62,394 nucleotides of DNA from a bacterium 1xD42-67 (GCA_003612335.1 RAYO01000028.1:1-62394), one strand, 5' to 3'; shown: positions 8,415 through 17,147, counted from the first letter of the stretch. Made by a program: numbers and translations. The notes: generated by a model from the sequence alone, not told the origin.

Positions 8415-9041
8415 ATGAATGAGCAGGAAAAAGTACATATCACCATCTTCCAGGCCCCGTTTACATCCTTGATGGATATTGGCCTCTACATGAAAATGTA
8501 CGACTCCAGTCGGCCTTTCCAAGAGACGGTTCCTGCGGAATACTACCTGGCTGTCTACGATGGCGAGATCGAGTGTTCGAAACCGTTGCCAGAGGACAAG
8601 GAGCAGCGGACATATATGATTTTGGAAGAGGTGTTTTCTATCTTCAATACGAAACTTCCGGCTGGATACTGCAGCCGCAGTTTGTCGGTGGGCGATGTCG
8701 TCCAACTGGAGGGTCATCACTATCTCTGTGTTGCCGTAGGCTTTAGGCCGGTCATCTTTACGACCAGCCAGCGCTATTCCGCCAAAACAGAGCCGCGATC
8801 CTGCACACTGACTATGCCAGACGGGAGTGTGCTTCGGGCAACCGCCCACCTTGAGCGGGAATATTCCTGTATCAATGTCGATCTCATTGCGGCCGATGGC
8901 ACATCTGGCCGTGTGTGCTTTGTGGAGCATAACCCGGAGAAGGAACCAGGCCACGAGTTGTGTGTTGGTGTCTACTGTGCCGGGAATGATGAAACCGTCT
9001 ACTACAACAGCTATCACCCCACGAAAGAGGTTAACGACTGA
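8415..9041 (+). CDS. YodL-like domain protein
   Basis: 208 aa; ATG at 8415 is chosen because TGGAGG sits nine bases upstream, whereas an earlier TTG at 8400 overlaps that site. Residues about 15-120 follow the pattern of the YodL-like domain of clostridial mobile elements: a variable N-terminal strand, AEYYLAVYDGEI, then VFSIFNTKLPAGYCSRSLSVGDVV and GFRPV. Its biochemical role is not established. The C-terminal 80 residues are extra and predicted beta-rich. Cotranscribed with the zinc-ribbon genes and the downstream PP-loop gene. Confidence 0.72.
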   Translation: MNEQEKVHITIFQAPFTSLMDIGLYMKMYDSSRPFQETVPAEYYLAVYDGEIECSKPLPEDKEQRTYMILEEVFSIFNTKLPAGYCSRSLSVGDVVQLEGHHYLCVAVGFRPVIFTTSQRYSAKTEPRSCTLTMPDGSVLRATAHLEREYSCINVDLIAADGTSGRVCFVEHNPEKEPGHELCVGVYCAGNDETVYYNSYHPTKEVND

Positions 9042-9058
9042 ACAGGAGGCTGATCCCA

Positions 9059-9343
9059 ATGCTGCTGCCGGGCCGATATAAGGCAGAAAACACCGAGGAC
9101 ATTTTTCACAAATACTTTATCACCATGGATGTGAAAGAAACCGAGAAATCATACATCTTCCAGCTGGTGGAGTTTAAGAGCCGGTATAGTGCTTCGCATA
9201 TAGAACACCTCTTTTCAAAATCGAGAAGGGTGGTTATCAAAAAGAATCGAGGAGGTCATGGCATTCGGGTATGGGGCGATGATAATTTCACGCTCTACCC
9301 ATTCCAAGCCGGGATCCCGTTCTATTTTGAAAAGCAGGAATAA
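9059..9343 (+). CDS. Small hypothetical protein, 94 aa
   Basis: ATG at 9059 after ACAGGAGG. Basic and beta-rich, with a VVIKKNRGGHGIRVWG segment. It does not match a family I know. It lies 17 bp after the YodL-like gene. Confidence 0.62.
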   Translation: MLLPGRYKAENTEDIFHKYFITMDVKETEKSYIFQLVEFKSRYSASHIEHLFSKSRRVVIKKNRGGHGIRVWGDDNFTLYPFQAGIPFYFEKQE

Positions 9344-9364
9344 TTCTGAAAGTAATTTTAGGAG

Positions 9365-9393
9365 TGGAGGGCCAGCTGCAAAGCGGCCCTCCA
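9365..9393 (+). other. GC-rich hairpin before the PP-loop gene
   Basis: TGGAGGGCC (9365-9373) pairs with GGCCCTCCA (9385-9393) with an 11-nt loop and no U-run. It may act as an attenuator or processing site between the upstream genes and 9421. Confidence 0.4.
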
Positions 9394-9420
9394 CATCTAT
9401 CGAAAAAGGTGGCGAACGAA

Positions 9421-10257
9421 ATGAAGATTCTAAGCTGTGGAGCAGGAATGCAGAGTACGGCGCTGGCGTTGATCTCATGCGAGCAGGTCGAGGGTAAGAT
9501 CGCATATCCGGAAGTGCCGCGTTATGATGCTATTATTTACTGCGATCTGGGCATTGAGCCGGCCTGGGTTCCTGAGCAGGTCAAATTCATTGAAGCGGCT
9601 TGCCGGAGCAGCGGCATACCATTTTATATCCTGAGAAGCGATCTTTATCGGGACTACATGAAAAACTTTGGTGTAAGCCGGGTTTCCGGTATGCCTTTCT
9701 GGACACTGGACGAGGAGGGAAAAGAAGGGTGTATTAACCGTCGAGCCTGCACTGTGGACTATAAAATCGTCATGATCCAAAAGTTTGTCAGATATGAGCT
9801 TTTAGGCTATCGGCCGTATCAGCATTTGCGTCCGGAAGATGTCGGCACTCACGAGCTGCATATTGGTTTTTCCAAGGAAGAATCCAAGCGCTCTTTCCCC
9901 AGTAAGAACCGGATGTTCAAAAATTGCTATCCGCTGATTGATATGGGGTGGGAGCGCAAGGAGTGCTACCGCTATAATCTGGAAGAATGGGGCCTGGACA
10001 GCAAGGCCAGCGCCTGCCTGATCTGTCCTTATCATAAGAACTTTTTCTTCCAGTATATCCAGCGCAATTTCCCCAGCGATTATGCCTCTGTGGTGGATTT
10101 CGATGAAATGCTGGCCAGGCGGCAGCCTGGGAGCGCATTGCGTAACCGGGTATTCTTATCTCGGTCCAGGAAACGAATCTGTGAACTGACCTCCTGTGAC
10201 TGCAATGACGCACAGACCTTTGAGTATCGCGGGCGGCAGCTCTGGAACGGGTTTTGA
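9421..10257 (+). CDS. PP-loop ATPase of the PAPS reductase-like family
   Basis: 278 aa, starting at ATG 9421. The N-terminal MKILSCGAGMQSTALAL is the degenerate PP-loop of the adenine nucleotide alpha-hydrolase superfamily, which activates a substrate by adenylation. Further family hallmarks follow: RACTVDYKI at 108-116, IGFSKEESKR at 148-157, YPLIDMGWERKEC at 170-182 and SACLICPYH at 197-205. Phage and plasmid members are usually annotated PAPS reductase-like; DndC, which acts in DNA phosphorothioation, is a relative. The cysteine desulfurase two genes downstream in the same operon would supply the sulfur, so a nucleic-acid thiolation role is attractive but inferred. No DndB, DndD or DndE partner is present. 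Confidence 0.85.
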   Translation: MKILSCGAGMQSTALALISCEQVEGKIAYPEVPRYDAIIYCDLGIEPAWVPEQVKFIEAACRSSGIPFYILRSDLYRDYMKNFGVSRVSGMPFWTLDEEGKEGCINRRACTVDYKIVMIQKFVRYELLGYRPYQHLRPEDVGTHELHIGFSKEESKRSFPSKNRMFKNCYPLIDMGWERKECYRYNLEEWGLDSKASACLICPYHKNFFFQYIQRNFPSDYASVVDFDEMLARRQPGSALRNRVFLSRSRKRICELTSCDCNDAQTFEYRGRQLWNGF

Positions 10258-10275
10258 AGATTTGAGGTGTATTAT

Positions 10276-10608
10276 ATGATAGAACGCAAAACACTGGCGC
10301 AAGAGATGGAAGATATCCTTAACCGCCTGAAAGAACTGAGCAAACTTGATTTTCCAAAGTACCGTACTTACAAGCGCCCAGACGGGACCTGGGTAGACCG
10401 TGAGCCCGTCCCGGAGTATCTGGAGCAGGAGGAGCTGATTCGAAGATGGCAGGAGCTCCAAGCAGTCGAGCAATATTTCCACAGGGAGCACAATCAGTTA
10501 CTGATAGGACTTCAGTTATGGTGTCTAGCCAACGATCTGGCCGACGAGCCCAAACCAATGGATATCCCATTGCTGGTTCGCATCGCCACAACGGTTTCAG
10601 CGTCATGA
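10276..10608 (+). CDS. Small helical protein between PP-loop ATPase and desulfurase
   Basis: 110 aa; ATG 10276 is preferred over GTG 10267 because GAGGTG lies at proper distance. The protein is predicted helical/coiled with alternating charged residues. Its TGA overlaps the ATG of the desulfurase (ATGA), so translation is coupled and a physical partnership with one of the sulfur enzymes is plausible. Not recognised. Confidence 0.68.
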   Translation: MIERKTLAQEMEDILNRLKELSKLDFPKYRTYKRPDGTWVDREPVPEYLEQEELIRRWQELQAVEQYFHREHNQLLIGLQLWCLANDLADEPKPMDIPLLVRIATTVSAS

Positions 10609-11780
10609 TCTACGCAGATAATGCCGCCACTACGAAAATGTGTGCAGCGGCGATTAGAGCCATGACAGCCTGTATGGAACAAACCTGGGGCAATCCGTCC
10701 AGCCTGCACTCGATTGGTCAAGAGGCGGCGGAGGCTATGCGGGATGCCCGAGAGCGAGCCGCAGCCTGCATCGGTGCGCAGTCCAGAGAGATTATCTTTA
10801 CTTCTGGAGGGAGTGAGGCAGATAATCAGGCCATCATTTCGGCCGCTAGGTTGGGTGCGCAAGGAGGGAAAAAGCATATTATCTCCACAGCGTTTGAACA
10901 TCACGCCGTCCTGCATACGCTTGACAGGCTGGAGAGCGAAGGATTTGAGGTCGAACTTCTGCCGGTGGGTGAGCTGGGGACTATCACTGCTCAGCAGGTG
11001 GCCGCTGCTATCCGCGAGGATACCGCTCTGGTCACGGTGATGTACGCTAACAACGAGATTGGATCCATTCTGCCTATCCCAGAGATTGGTAGAGTGTGCC
11101 AGGACAGAGATGTGCTTTTCCATACTGACGCGGTACAGGCGGCAGGCCATATCCCAATTGATGTACGAGCACAGCACATTGATATGCTGTCGCTGTCTGC
11201 CCATAAATTCCATGGCCCCAAAGGGGCGGGCGTGTTGTATGCCCGCAGAGGTATCCCCTTGACCAACCTGATTTCTGGCGGCGCCCAAGAGGGTGGCCGG
11301 CGGGCAGGGACAGAGGATGTTCCCGCTATCATTGGTATGGCTGCGGCATTGGAAGACGCTTGCTCCCATATAGCGGAACATCATGCAAGGGTTTCCACCC
11401 TGCGGGACCGGCTGATCAGTGGCCTGTTACAGATTCCAAATGCGGTGCTCAACGGAGATCCGGTGAACCGGTTGCCTGGTCATGTCAGTTTCTGCTTTGA
11501 CGGCGTTGAAGGGGAGAGCCTGATTCTGGGGTTGGATGCGCAGGGTATCTGTGCCTCTACCGGCTCGGCTTGCGCATCCAGTTCGCTGGAACCCAGTCAT
11601 GTCCTTATGGCTATAGGACGCCCCCGTGAGCTGGCGTATGGGGCCTTACGGATCACCCTGAGTAGTGAGAACACAGATGAAGATGTGGATGAAATTTTGC
11701 GGGCAGTTCGAGAAACCGTGCTGCATCTTCGCAGCAGATGCCTACAAAAAGGAGACATACCAGTGAGAATGACTGAATAA
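10605..11780 (+). CDS. Cysteine desulfurase (NifS/IscS/DndA type)
   Basis: 391 aa PLP enzyme that converts L-cysteine to alanine and a protein-bound persulfide. Visible class-V aminotransferase landmarks: N-terminal YADNAATT, SGGSEADN at 68-74, catalytic His in EHHA (98-101), DAVQAAG at 175-181, PLP lysine K201 in SAHKFHGPKG, and the active-site Cys C323 in STGSACASSSLEP, which matches the NifS/DndA loop. Length is normal. It overlaps the preceding ORF by four bases and closes the leader-1 operon, followed by a bidirectional terminator. There is no IscU, MnmA or ThiI nearby, so it is unlikely to be a housekeeping Fe-S gene; service to the PP-loop enzyme is the best guess. Confidence 0.93.
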   Translation: MIYADNAATTKMCAAAIRAMTACMEQTWGNPSSLHSIGQEAAEAMRDARERAAACIGAQSREIIFTSGGSEADNQAIISAARLGAQGGKKHIISTAFEHHAVLHTLDRLESEGFEVELLPVGELGTITAQQVAAAIREDTALVTVMYANNEIGSILPIPEIGRVCQDRDVLFHTDAVQAAGHIPIDVRAQHIDMLSLSAHKFHGPKGAGVLYARRGIPLTNLISGGAQEGGRRAGTEDVPAIIGMAAALEDACSHIAEHHARVSTLRDRLISGLLQIPNAVLNGDPVNRLPGHVSFCFDGVEGESLILGLDAQGICASTGSACASSSLEPSHVLMAIGRPRELAYGALRITLSSENTDEDVDEILRAVRETVLHLRSRCLQKGDIPVRMTE

Positions 11781-11785
11781 CATGG

Positions 11786-11822
11786 AAAGCGGGGGTGAAG
11801 TTTGCACTTCACCCCCGCTTTC
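11786..11822. terminator. Bidirectional terminator between convergent operons
   Basis: AAAGCGGGGGTGAAG (11786-11800) pairs perfectly with CTTCACCCCCGCTTT (11807-11821). It lies six bases after the desulfurase stop and serves the convergent minus-strand operon as well. Confidence 0.85.
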
Positions 11823-11853
11823 GGTATTTTCGGATACTATGGATGCTGTCCAG

Positions 11854-12516
11854 TCAGTTACCAGTTTCCATGCAAGTTGTTGTACTGCCAGAAACCCTCA
11901 CCTCGGAGACATAGAGAGCACCATCCGCTTCAAGCTCCCACCGTCCGGTAAAGTCCTCCCCAACATCGGAGCAGGCAATCTGATATCCATGTTCATCAAA
12001 CAAAACTGCCTCGGTCCAGGACGCCTCATCACGGCAGCCACAGCACTTGACATCCATTTCCTTACCGTCAGGAAATTTAGCTGTATACGTGATGGTATTG
12101 TCCTCTCCTTGATACTCGTCTTCTGTTGTGGCGGAAAGATATTTGTTGATCTGCTCCAGAACCACAGCGGGGATATTTAGGACCATCTGATATTCCAGGC
12201 GGTGCGCTTGGTTTTTGGGCTGTCGGGCATGACGAGCTTTTTCCTTATGCCAAATATCCCTCAACCGGGCTTTTGCCTCATTGATACACGCCAGGACCTG
12301 CGTATCCAGCCGGGCTCCGTTGTCATGGAAGTCTACCACCACATCGCCATGCTTTGTCAAAATGACATTGGCGATGACGGTTCCACCCTCGCCATCTTGC
12401 GCTGTCAGCCAGCCGTCAAGAGTGACTGCGGCCAGTATATCCCCAGACTCAGGGCATACGGCGCCGCCTTCAGCGGCCGGGCCCCAGACATAGTCGTTTC
12501 TGATTTCTGCGTACAT
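11854..12516 (-). CDS. Hypothetical protein, 220 aa
   Basis: The start at 12516 is set by GGAGG eight bases upstream. The N-terminal half (MYAEIRNDYVWG, then strands up to about residue 90) and C-terminal half (RWELEADGALYVSEV) are beta-rich, with a basic helical middle. A CCGC motif at about residue 150 may be a metal or redox site. Last gene of the leader-2 operon, just before the shared terminator. No family recognised. Confidence 0.65.
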   Translation of the reverse strand: MYAEIRNDYVWGPAAEGGAVCPESGDILAAVTLDGWLTAQDGEGGTVIANVILTKHGDVVVDFHDNGARLDTQVLACINEAKARLRDIWHKEKARHARQPKNQAHRLEYQMVLNIPAVVLEQINKYLSATTEDEYQGEDNTITYTAKFPDGKEMDVKCCGCRDEASWTEAVLFDEHGYQIACSDVGEDFTGRWELEADGALYVSEVRVSGSTTTCMETGN

Positions 12517-12562
12517 GATGAATTCCTCCAGTTCGTCTATGTTCGATAGCGTTCGGGATTTG

Positions 12563-13972
12563 CTACAAAGTGATCCCAGAGCCCCAATCCATATCCAGCA
12601 CTTGCACGATGGGTTCATTCAGCAATGCACCGGCTACCAGCGGCAGCTTACGGCCATAGTCCGTGCGCAGCTGACGGTAGTCCAGGCCATTGAATCGGAC
12701 GCGATCCAAGCCATCCACATCTTTACAGATGTGGTATAGATGGACAGTATGTTCCTTTTCCCGTTGTGACAGACTGGGTATGGCCCGAATTGCAGCCTCG
12801 CCTTCAGCATCATCGCGACAGTGGTATTGGATCAGCAGTTCCGCAATCCGGTAATCTTTTTTACACATCCGCAGGTCCTTGATGCGGAGGCCTTTGGAAT
12901 GGATCAGAGAAACCGACCGCTCTCCGTGTGCATCATCCTTGCTGTCGTCAACTCGTCCAATATCATGGAGCAAGCTGAAATAGATCAGAATTTGCCGGTC
13001 TGCCTCACTCAAAGCATCTCCTGCGTTATAGTAGTAGATAAGCGCAAGCAGCAATACCCGCAGAATGTGCTTTAAGCCGTGATAGTGGAATATATTTTCC
13101 TCCTGATACCCCAGCTTTTTCGCCTGCTTGCCATATGAGACATAATTCATGATAGCCGGGGCCAGTATGGCGGGCATATGTGCCTCTGTCGCTGGGATCA
13201 TATCCTCGTAACGGTATTCCGAAATTGTGCCAGGGCGGACAATGACCTCGTTCTCGTTATAGAACTTGTCTGTATACCAAACAATTTGCTTAGGCTGAAT
13301 GCGGGCAACCGCAATATGGGTGCCGCGGCCAGAGTGAATGGCAAACCAGAGCGCATTACCTGGATGTGTACTCCACGAAATGGCCTCCTCCGGAGGTGCG
13401 GACAGTTCCCCCATACCGCGATAGATTGTGATCAGGCCATCAGCGTCAGATTCTGGGTATTCTGGTACCGGTGCATGTGAAAATACATACTCCAACACCT
13501 CTGCTGGCCACATTCTATTGGAATAGTCAATCCGCTTATAAATGTCATGCCATACCAGGAAAACCTCATCTGTTGGAATATCGCGGTATCGGCGCTGAAA
13601 ATCGTAGATCTGCATAGCGAGCGGCACTCGTTTGGTATAGTAGCTTTTCCATGCTCCTGCTGTCAGCTCTGGGACGGCAGCACCTTTCAGTTCATCAGCC
13701 ACTTGATAAAGAGGGAACTGTTTATCAAGTATATTCCTGTGCAGGTAAAGCTCCATATACAGTCCCCGCCCGTAGTCTGCATAGTAAGTACTTAGCAGAG
13801 AACGGGATGGATCGTGGACAATATACTTAAAGTCAAGGCCGTGTTGCTCCAGAGCGGTTTGTATCTCTGCAATAGTTAAATCGACAGAGGCCTTTTCAAG
13901 TGCGGCCGCTGTCAAAGGTTCAAACCGGGTCATAACCCCCTGGACCTCTTTGTAATATGATAAGTTACTCAC
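12563..13972 (-). CDS. ADP-ribosyltransferase-like/HD-domain fusion protein
   Basis: 469 aa from GTG 13972, chosen because GGGGAGG lies six bases upstream (an ATG at 13978 would touch it). The middle carries the three marks of R-S-E class ADP-ribosyltransferases: Arg in TIYRGMG (about 185), the STS-like SWST (199-202) and the ExE-type NENEVIV with E240 and E242. The C-terminal third (about 295-450) is an HD phosphohydrolase-like domain with HGLKH, LLHDIGR (HD at 336-337), a following His in AHGERS, QYHCRD and a late CKDVDG. The fusion suggests transfer of ADP-ribose from NAD+ and hydrolysis of a phosphoester, perhaps acting on the same nucleotide or target. It overlaps the upstream gene by eight bases. 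Phage Alt/Mod proteins and toxin ARTs are precedents for the first domain; I know none for the pair. Catalytic status is unproven. Confidence 0.68.
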   Translation of the reverse strand: MSNLSYYKEVQGVMTRFEPLTAAALEKASVDLTIAEIQTALEQHGLDFKYIVHDPSRSLLSTYYADYGRGLYMELYLHRNILDKQFPLYQVADELKGAAVPELTAGAWKSYYTKRVPLAMQIYDFQRRYRDIPTDEVFLVWHDIYKRIDYSNRMWPAEVLEYVFSHAPVPEYPESDADGLITIYRGMGELSAPPEEAISWSTHPGNALWFAIHSGRGTHIAVARIQPKQIVWYTDKFYNENEVIVRPGTISEYRYEDMIPATEAHMPAILAPAIMNYVSYGKQAKKLGYQEENIFHYHGLKHILRVLLLALIYYYNAGDALSEADRQILIYFSLLHDIGRVDDSKDDAHGERSVSLIHSKGLRIKDLRMCKKDYRIAELLIQYHCRDDAEGEAAIRAIPSLSQREKEHTVHLYHICKDVDGLDRVRFNGLDYRQLRTDYGRKLPLVAGALLNEPIVQVLDMDWGSGITL

Positions 13973-14639
13973 TGTCATCCTCCCCAATTTGACTGCTCCG
14001 TACCAAACCAAACGCCTGGATGCCGGAAAGCACAAGGGATAACTGGGTATAGGTATCTCTCAGGCCACGCCGCAAGGATTGTATCTGCGCGTCCTTCATA
14101 AGGGCGATACCCTGCAGATCGAATTGTTCATAGGTTTCGTTGTCTACATCCTTATAAGGAAGGTAAAGAACTCCCTCCTGAATGAGCAGCAGCACACAAC
14201 CAGTGTAGCCATCGTGGAAGACAGGGCAAGTCCAGCACAGGTCTTTCCCAAATTTAGCCTCATACCTTTCACGAATCGGTTCCAGGGAGGTGAAACAGGG
14301 GGCACCCTCACTCAAAAGTTCTGATGCTTCACTTTCAGTAGCCAGCTCGGTGATACGGATGGAGCAGCCGTCCAGCTCAAATGACTCCGGCGGTTGAAGC
14401 CGGAAGGGAACACCGCTATGGGAGCTGCGCGTAATCAACCTTTGGCGAATGTCCTCGATTTTTTCCATAATGGCGGCAAAGATGGGGGGCAGATCTTGTA
14501 GGTTGTAGTCATAGGTTGCAGGGGTTGAGCAGTTGCCCAAAGCGTCCAGGGCATCCAGGATGCGATCCAACCGTTTCCCAGCAATTTGCTGAAAATAGTC
14601 GTGCTTATTCTGCATTGGCTTTTTTTCTTCCTTTTTCAT
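13965..14639 (-). CDS. Hypothetical protein, paralogue of the 28045 gene product
   Basis: 224 aa; ATG overlaps the upstream stop (ATGA). Residues about 100-200 share a pattern with the C-terminal part of the product of 28045-29280: an (I/V)RE(R/T)Y.. .FG. .L.W motif, a Gly/hydrophobic strand, EGVL(Y/F)LPY and a long final helix. The N-terminal 60 residues are helical (KRLDRILDALDAL). Domain function unknown; presence in two operons suggests it is useful to the element. Confidence 0.68.
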   Translation of the reverse strand: MKKEEKKPMQNKHDYFQQIAGKRLDRILDALDALGNCSTPATYDYNLQDLPPIFAAIMEKIEDIRQRLITRSSHSGVPFRLQPPESFELDGCSIRITELATESEASELLSEGAPCFTSLEPIRERYEAKFGKDLCWTCPVFHDGYTGCVLLLIQEGVLYLPYKDVDNETYEQFDLQGIALMKDAQIQSLRRGLRDTYTQLSLVLSGIQAFGLVRSSQIGEDDSE

Positions 14640-15565
14640 GGTTGTACCTCGCTTTCGGAGTGATTTTTGGATATGTCCGCTGTACCGTCCTTATCAGCAG
14701 GGATAAACAGTGTTTCCGCATTGCGGATCGCATTGTAAATAGGTTCATCGTACCGTCTCAGCATCTCATCACTGGCGTAACCGCTATCCCCGAATGGCAT
14801 TGGAGCACGCCAGATCCATTTCCCCAATAAATATACCGGGGTGTACCATCGGTCGCTTTCTTTCAATGTGATTGTGTTACCACAGACGACAACTGCAGGG
14901 ATACCGTAAAGAGAAAGGTTGAGATAGGCCATCTGAGCGCATCGGGGATCGCAGTCAGAAGCTAAGACTACCAGTTGCGCTGATGGATTGAATCCAAGCT
15001 CTGCAATACGCTCTACACCTGCAAGAAGAATTGTGCCGCTGCCGCAGGTCGAGTCATTCAGCGTAAAGAAACCTTCTTGAGGTAACGCTGTATCTTGCCG
15101 GAATACTATGTTTGCTTTCAACTTGGCCACATCTGGCGGTGTGAAATCCTGCTTGAGTTCCTTGTTCACAGCACCGATCTTTATAAAGGTGAGGGCAAAT
15201 AGGTCTATGAACCTGTCTCTTTGGACGTTTTTCACTACTTCTTTGCTCAAAGCGACAAGGCCCTCATGAAACGAGTTCCATTCCGCGTCTCTATAGGTAT
15301 TCTTCAGTTGCTTCAATGTGTTGTGCCGCTTTTCTGCGTGGACTGGGTCAGTCCGAATGCTCAAAGTTAATGCACTGTACGCAATAAAGTCGGAAAATGT
15401 CTGTGTCCGGGATATTCGACCGCGGGTTATATTCGCAATTTCCACCAGCGTTTTTTCTAATTCCAATCGTAATACCTCCCGAAAATGATTATCCGGAGAC
15501 ACCGAAGTATCCCCGGATATAATTTTGTGACAGAGCATCCTGCGCAGATCACTTGGACGTATCAT
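14636..15565 (-). CDS. Divergent N6-adenine methyltransferase-like protein without NPPY
   Basis: 309 aa from ATG 15565, which overlaps the previous stop (TGATG). It resembles the core of HsdM-type methyltransferases: FTPPDVAKL, then SAM-binding LNDSTCGSGTILLAG (about 169-183), an acidic SDCDPRCAQMAYLN strand and GIPAVVVCGN. The catalytic (D/N)PP(Y/F) motif expected shortly after is not present; the region reads WYTPVYLLGKWIW instead. It may therefore bind SAM or DNA without methylating, or belong to a divergent clade. No specificity or restriction subunit lies nearby. Confidence 0.7.
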   Translation of the reverse strand: MIRPSDLRRMLCHKIISGDTSVSPDNHFREVLRLELEKTLVEIANITRGRISRTQTFSDFIAYSALTLSIRTDPVHAEKRHNTLKQLKNTYRDAEWNSFHEGLVALSKEVVKNVQRDRFIDLFALTFIKIGAVNKELKQDFTPPDVAKLKANIVFRQDTALPQEGFFTLNDSTCGSGTILLAGVERIAELGFNPSAQLVVLASDCDPRCAQMAYLNLSLYGIPAVVVCGNTITLKESDRWYTPVYLLGKWIWRAPMPFGDSGYASDEMLRRYDEPIYNAIRNAETLFIPADKDGTADISKNHSESEVQP

Positions 15566-15996
15566 CACAGGTCAGATATATTGATATGGAAGACCTGCTG
15601 AAACAGGTCAAAATAGCGATCAACTGCATCCGGTATAAGAATGGCGTGTTTGCTGACCGATGACCACAGGATCAATTCCTCTTCTGGGACCCAGGCTTCA
15701 TCGGTTTCAAAACTACCACTGTATGGGTGGTAAATCGGAGTGCTTGGTGCGCGGATCATCGCACAGTCTTTGATTGTGGTGGCTCTTTTCAATAGGCTTG
15801 TCTTTTTTTCAAAAACAGTCAGCACAAGGTCTGGGATAAAGCCCAAATCATGATAGTTGTTACAGCGACCACTGATTTCCATAAGAGCATCAAATTTTTC
15901 TACGAACAATCGCAAATCACCAGTGTTGATTATGATGTCTATCAAAGTGTCAGTTGTCATACGCTGCAGCTTCCTCTTAAACTCCATGTTCACCAT
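15565..15996 (-). CDS. Hypothetical protein, 143 aa
   Basis: Several in-frame starts lie together; ATG 15996 is best placed, six bases after GAGGTG. The sequence has a helical N-terminus and a C-terminal strand-rich part with YHPYSGSFETDEAWVPEEEL. Not recognised. Coupled to the methyltransferase-like gene by a stop/start overlap. Confidence 0.62.
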   Translation of the reverse strand: MVNMEFKRKLQRMTTDTLIDIIINTGDLRLFVEKFDALMEISGRCNNYHDLGFIPDLVLTVFEKKTSLLKRATTIKDCAMIRAPSTPIYHPYSGSFETDEAWVPEEELILWSSVSKHAILIPDAVDRYFDLFQQVFHINISDL

Positions 15997-16010
15997 CAAC
16001 ATCACCTCGT

Positions 16011-17147
16011 TTAGGTATGACAGTCCACTGAAACAAGGAGCGTCTCGTCGGGCTGTTGGGAAATGAACTCAGCAACTTCGTTAAACCAAGCTTGTGCCTT
16101 GTCCGCGCTAGATTCATGTCCCCAACCATGATCATTCCAATCGTCCGCATCTACATAGGCAAATGTATCGATGGGATAAGGATTCTGGTCAGAAATTCCC
16201 AACTTGTTTAGATGCTGTTCAAGGGTTTCCCCATTGCGGTATAAGCAGTCGCCAAAAGAGACAATGCCATCTTGAGTAAGACGTACTTTGTTGGCGTATT
16301 CCTCGGGAATTACCCCTGTAGCAAACCACTCCTCATACCGATGGAACTGTTCAGTGTACTTCTTTCGTTTAAACTCCTTCATAACCTCCCAGGCAATATC
16401 ACATTTTCGCGCTCCAGCGACCCAACGGTATCCATCGGGAGCTTCTTGCTTGGATTGTTCCTTGGACGAACAGGCAGGCTCGCCAACAACTGCAGAAGCG
16501 CAGTCATTTTTCACCAAAAAGCAGAGTGGCCAACGTCCGCCAACCTGCCACCAATCCCACTGCCCATAGGGGTTAGTATAATAGCCATAGCCGCCGGTCT
16601 CTTTCTCAGCCCCACAGCCCCAATGCTCCGTCATAAAAGAATCGAATGTAGGATAGAGTTTCTGGAGCGGGTAGTTGGGCAGAGGGAGATATTTTTTGGA
16701 TTTCTTGGTCCGCTTTTGATGGTGTAATACGCCAAAAGACCGTCTGTAAACTTTGCCATCATGCAATTTATAACGCCTGCTAAATTCGTAGGCATGACAT
16801 GAGATGATACGACCATCTGGAGTCCTGACACAGTCAATGCAGTCCTGCTCATAGGCCTTACGGCCTTCCTCGCTTTGATCACAGAACTCTAAAAAATCGC
16901 AGTCCGTCGTGTTTTCATCATAGGGAGCCAAAAGCTTTTCAAGCAAGCCCTCCACATAACATTCCCAACGCTCCATCTCAATCAACTCAGATGACGCCTT
17001 CGGGTGGATGAGTTTCTTGTCTTCGAACAAACGCTTCATGAAGAGCTTCCTGTTTGTATAACCTGTGACAACATCCACAGGAACTGCGTTTATGACCGCA
17101 GAAACATCTTGGGGCATCGGTACAGCGCAAAGAACACTAAAATGCAT
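16011..17147 (-). CDS. Hypothetical protein with NPYGQWDWWQVGGRW motif
   Basis: 378 aa from ATG 17147, preceded by AAAGGAG. The centre contains the Trp-rich NPYGQWDWWQVGGRWP, a signature seen in a widespread but uncharacterised family of bacterial and phage proteins, preceded by CDQSEEGRKAYEQDCIDC. The latter recalls the EDGKRAYEATC and EEGKSLYELGQ segments in the products of 30206 and 41849, so these proteins may share a small helical module. No catalytic motif was recognised. Confidence 0.65.
   Translation of the reverse strand: MHFSVLCAVPMPQDVSAVINAVPVDVVTGYTNRKLFMKRLFEDKKLIHPKASSELIEMERWECYVEGLLEKLLAPYDENTTDCDFLEFCDQSEEGRKAYEQDCIDCVRTPDGRIISCHAYEFSRRYKLHDGKVYRRSFGVLHHQKRTKKSKKYLPLPNYPLQKLYPTFDSFMTEHWGCGAEKETGGYGYYTNPYGQWDWWQVGGRWPLCFLVKNDCASAVVGEPACSSKEQSKQEAPDGYRWVAGARKCDIAWEVMKEFKRKKYTEQFHRYEEWFATGVIPEEYANKVRLTQDGIVSFGDCLYRNGETLEQHLNKLGISDQNPYPIDTFAYVDADDWNDHGWGHESSADKAQAWFNEVAEFISQQPDETLLVSVDCHT

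Noticed and set aside
10512..11384. 290-codon ORF opposite the cysteine desulfurase
   Set aside because: Shadow of a clear PLP enzyme gene; no family features.
9421..11780. Complete Dnd phosphorothioation locus
   Set aside because: Only DndA-like and DndC-related proteins are present; DndB, DndD and DndE are missing, so the standard system is not claimed.
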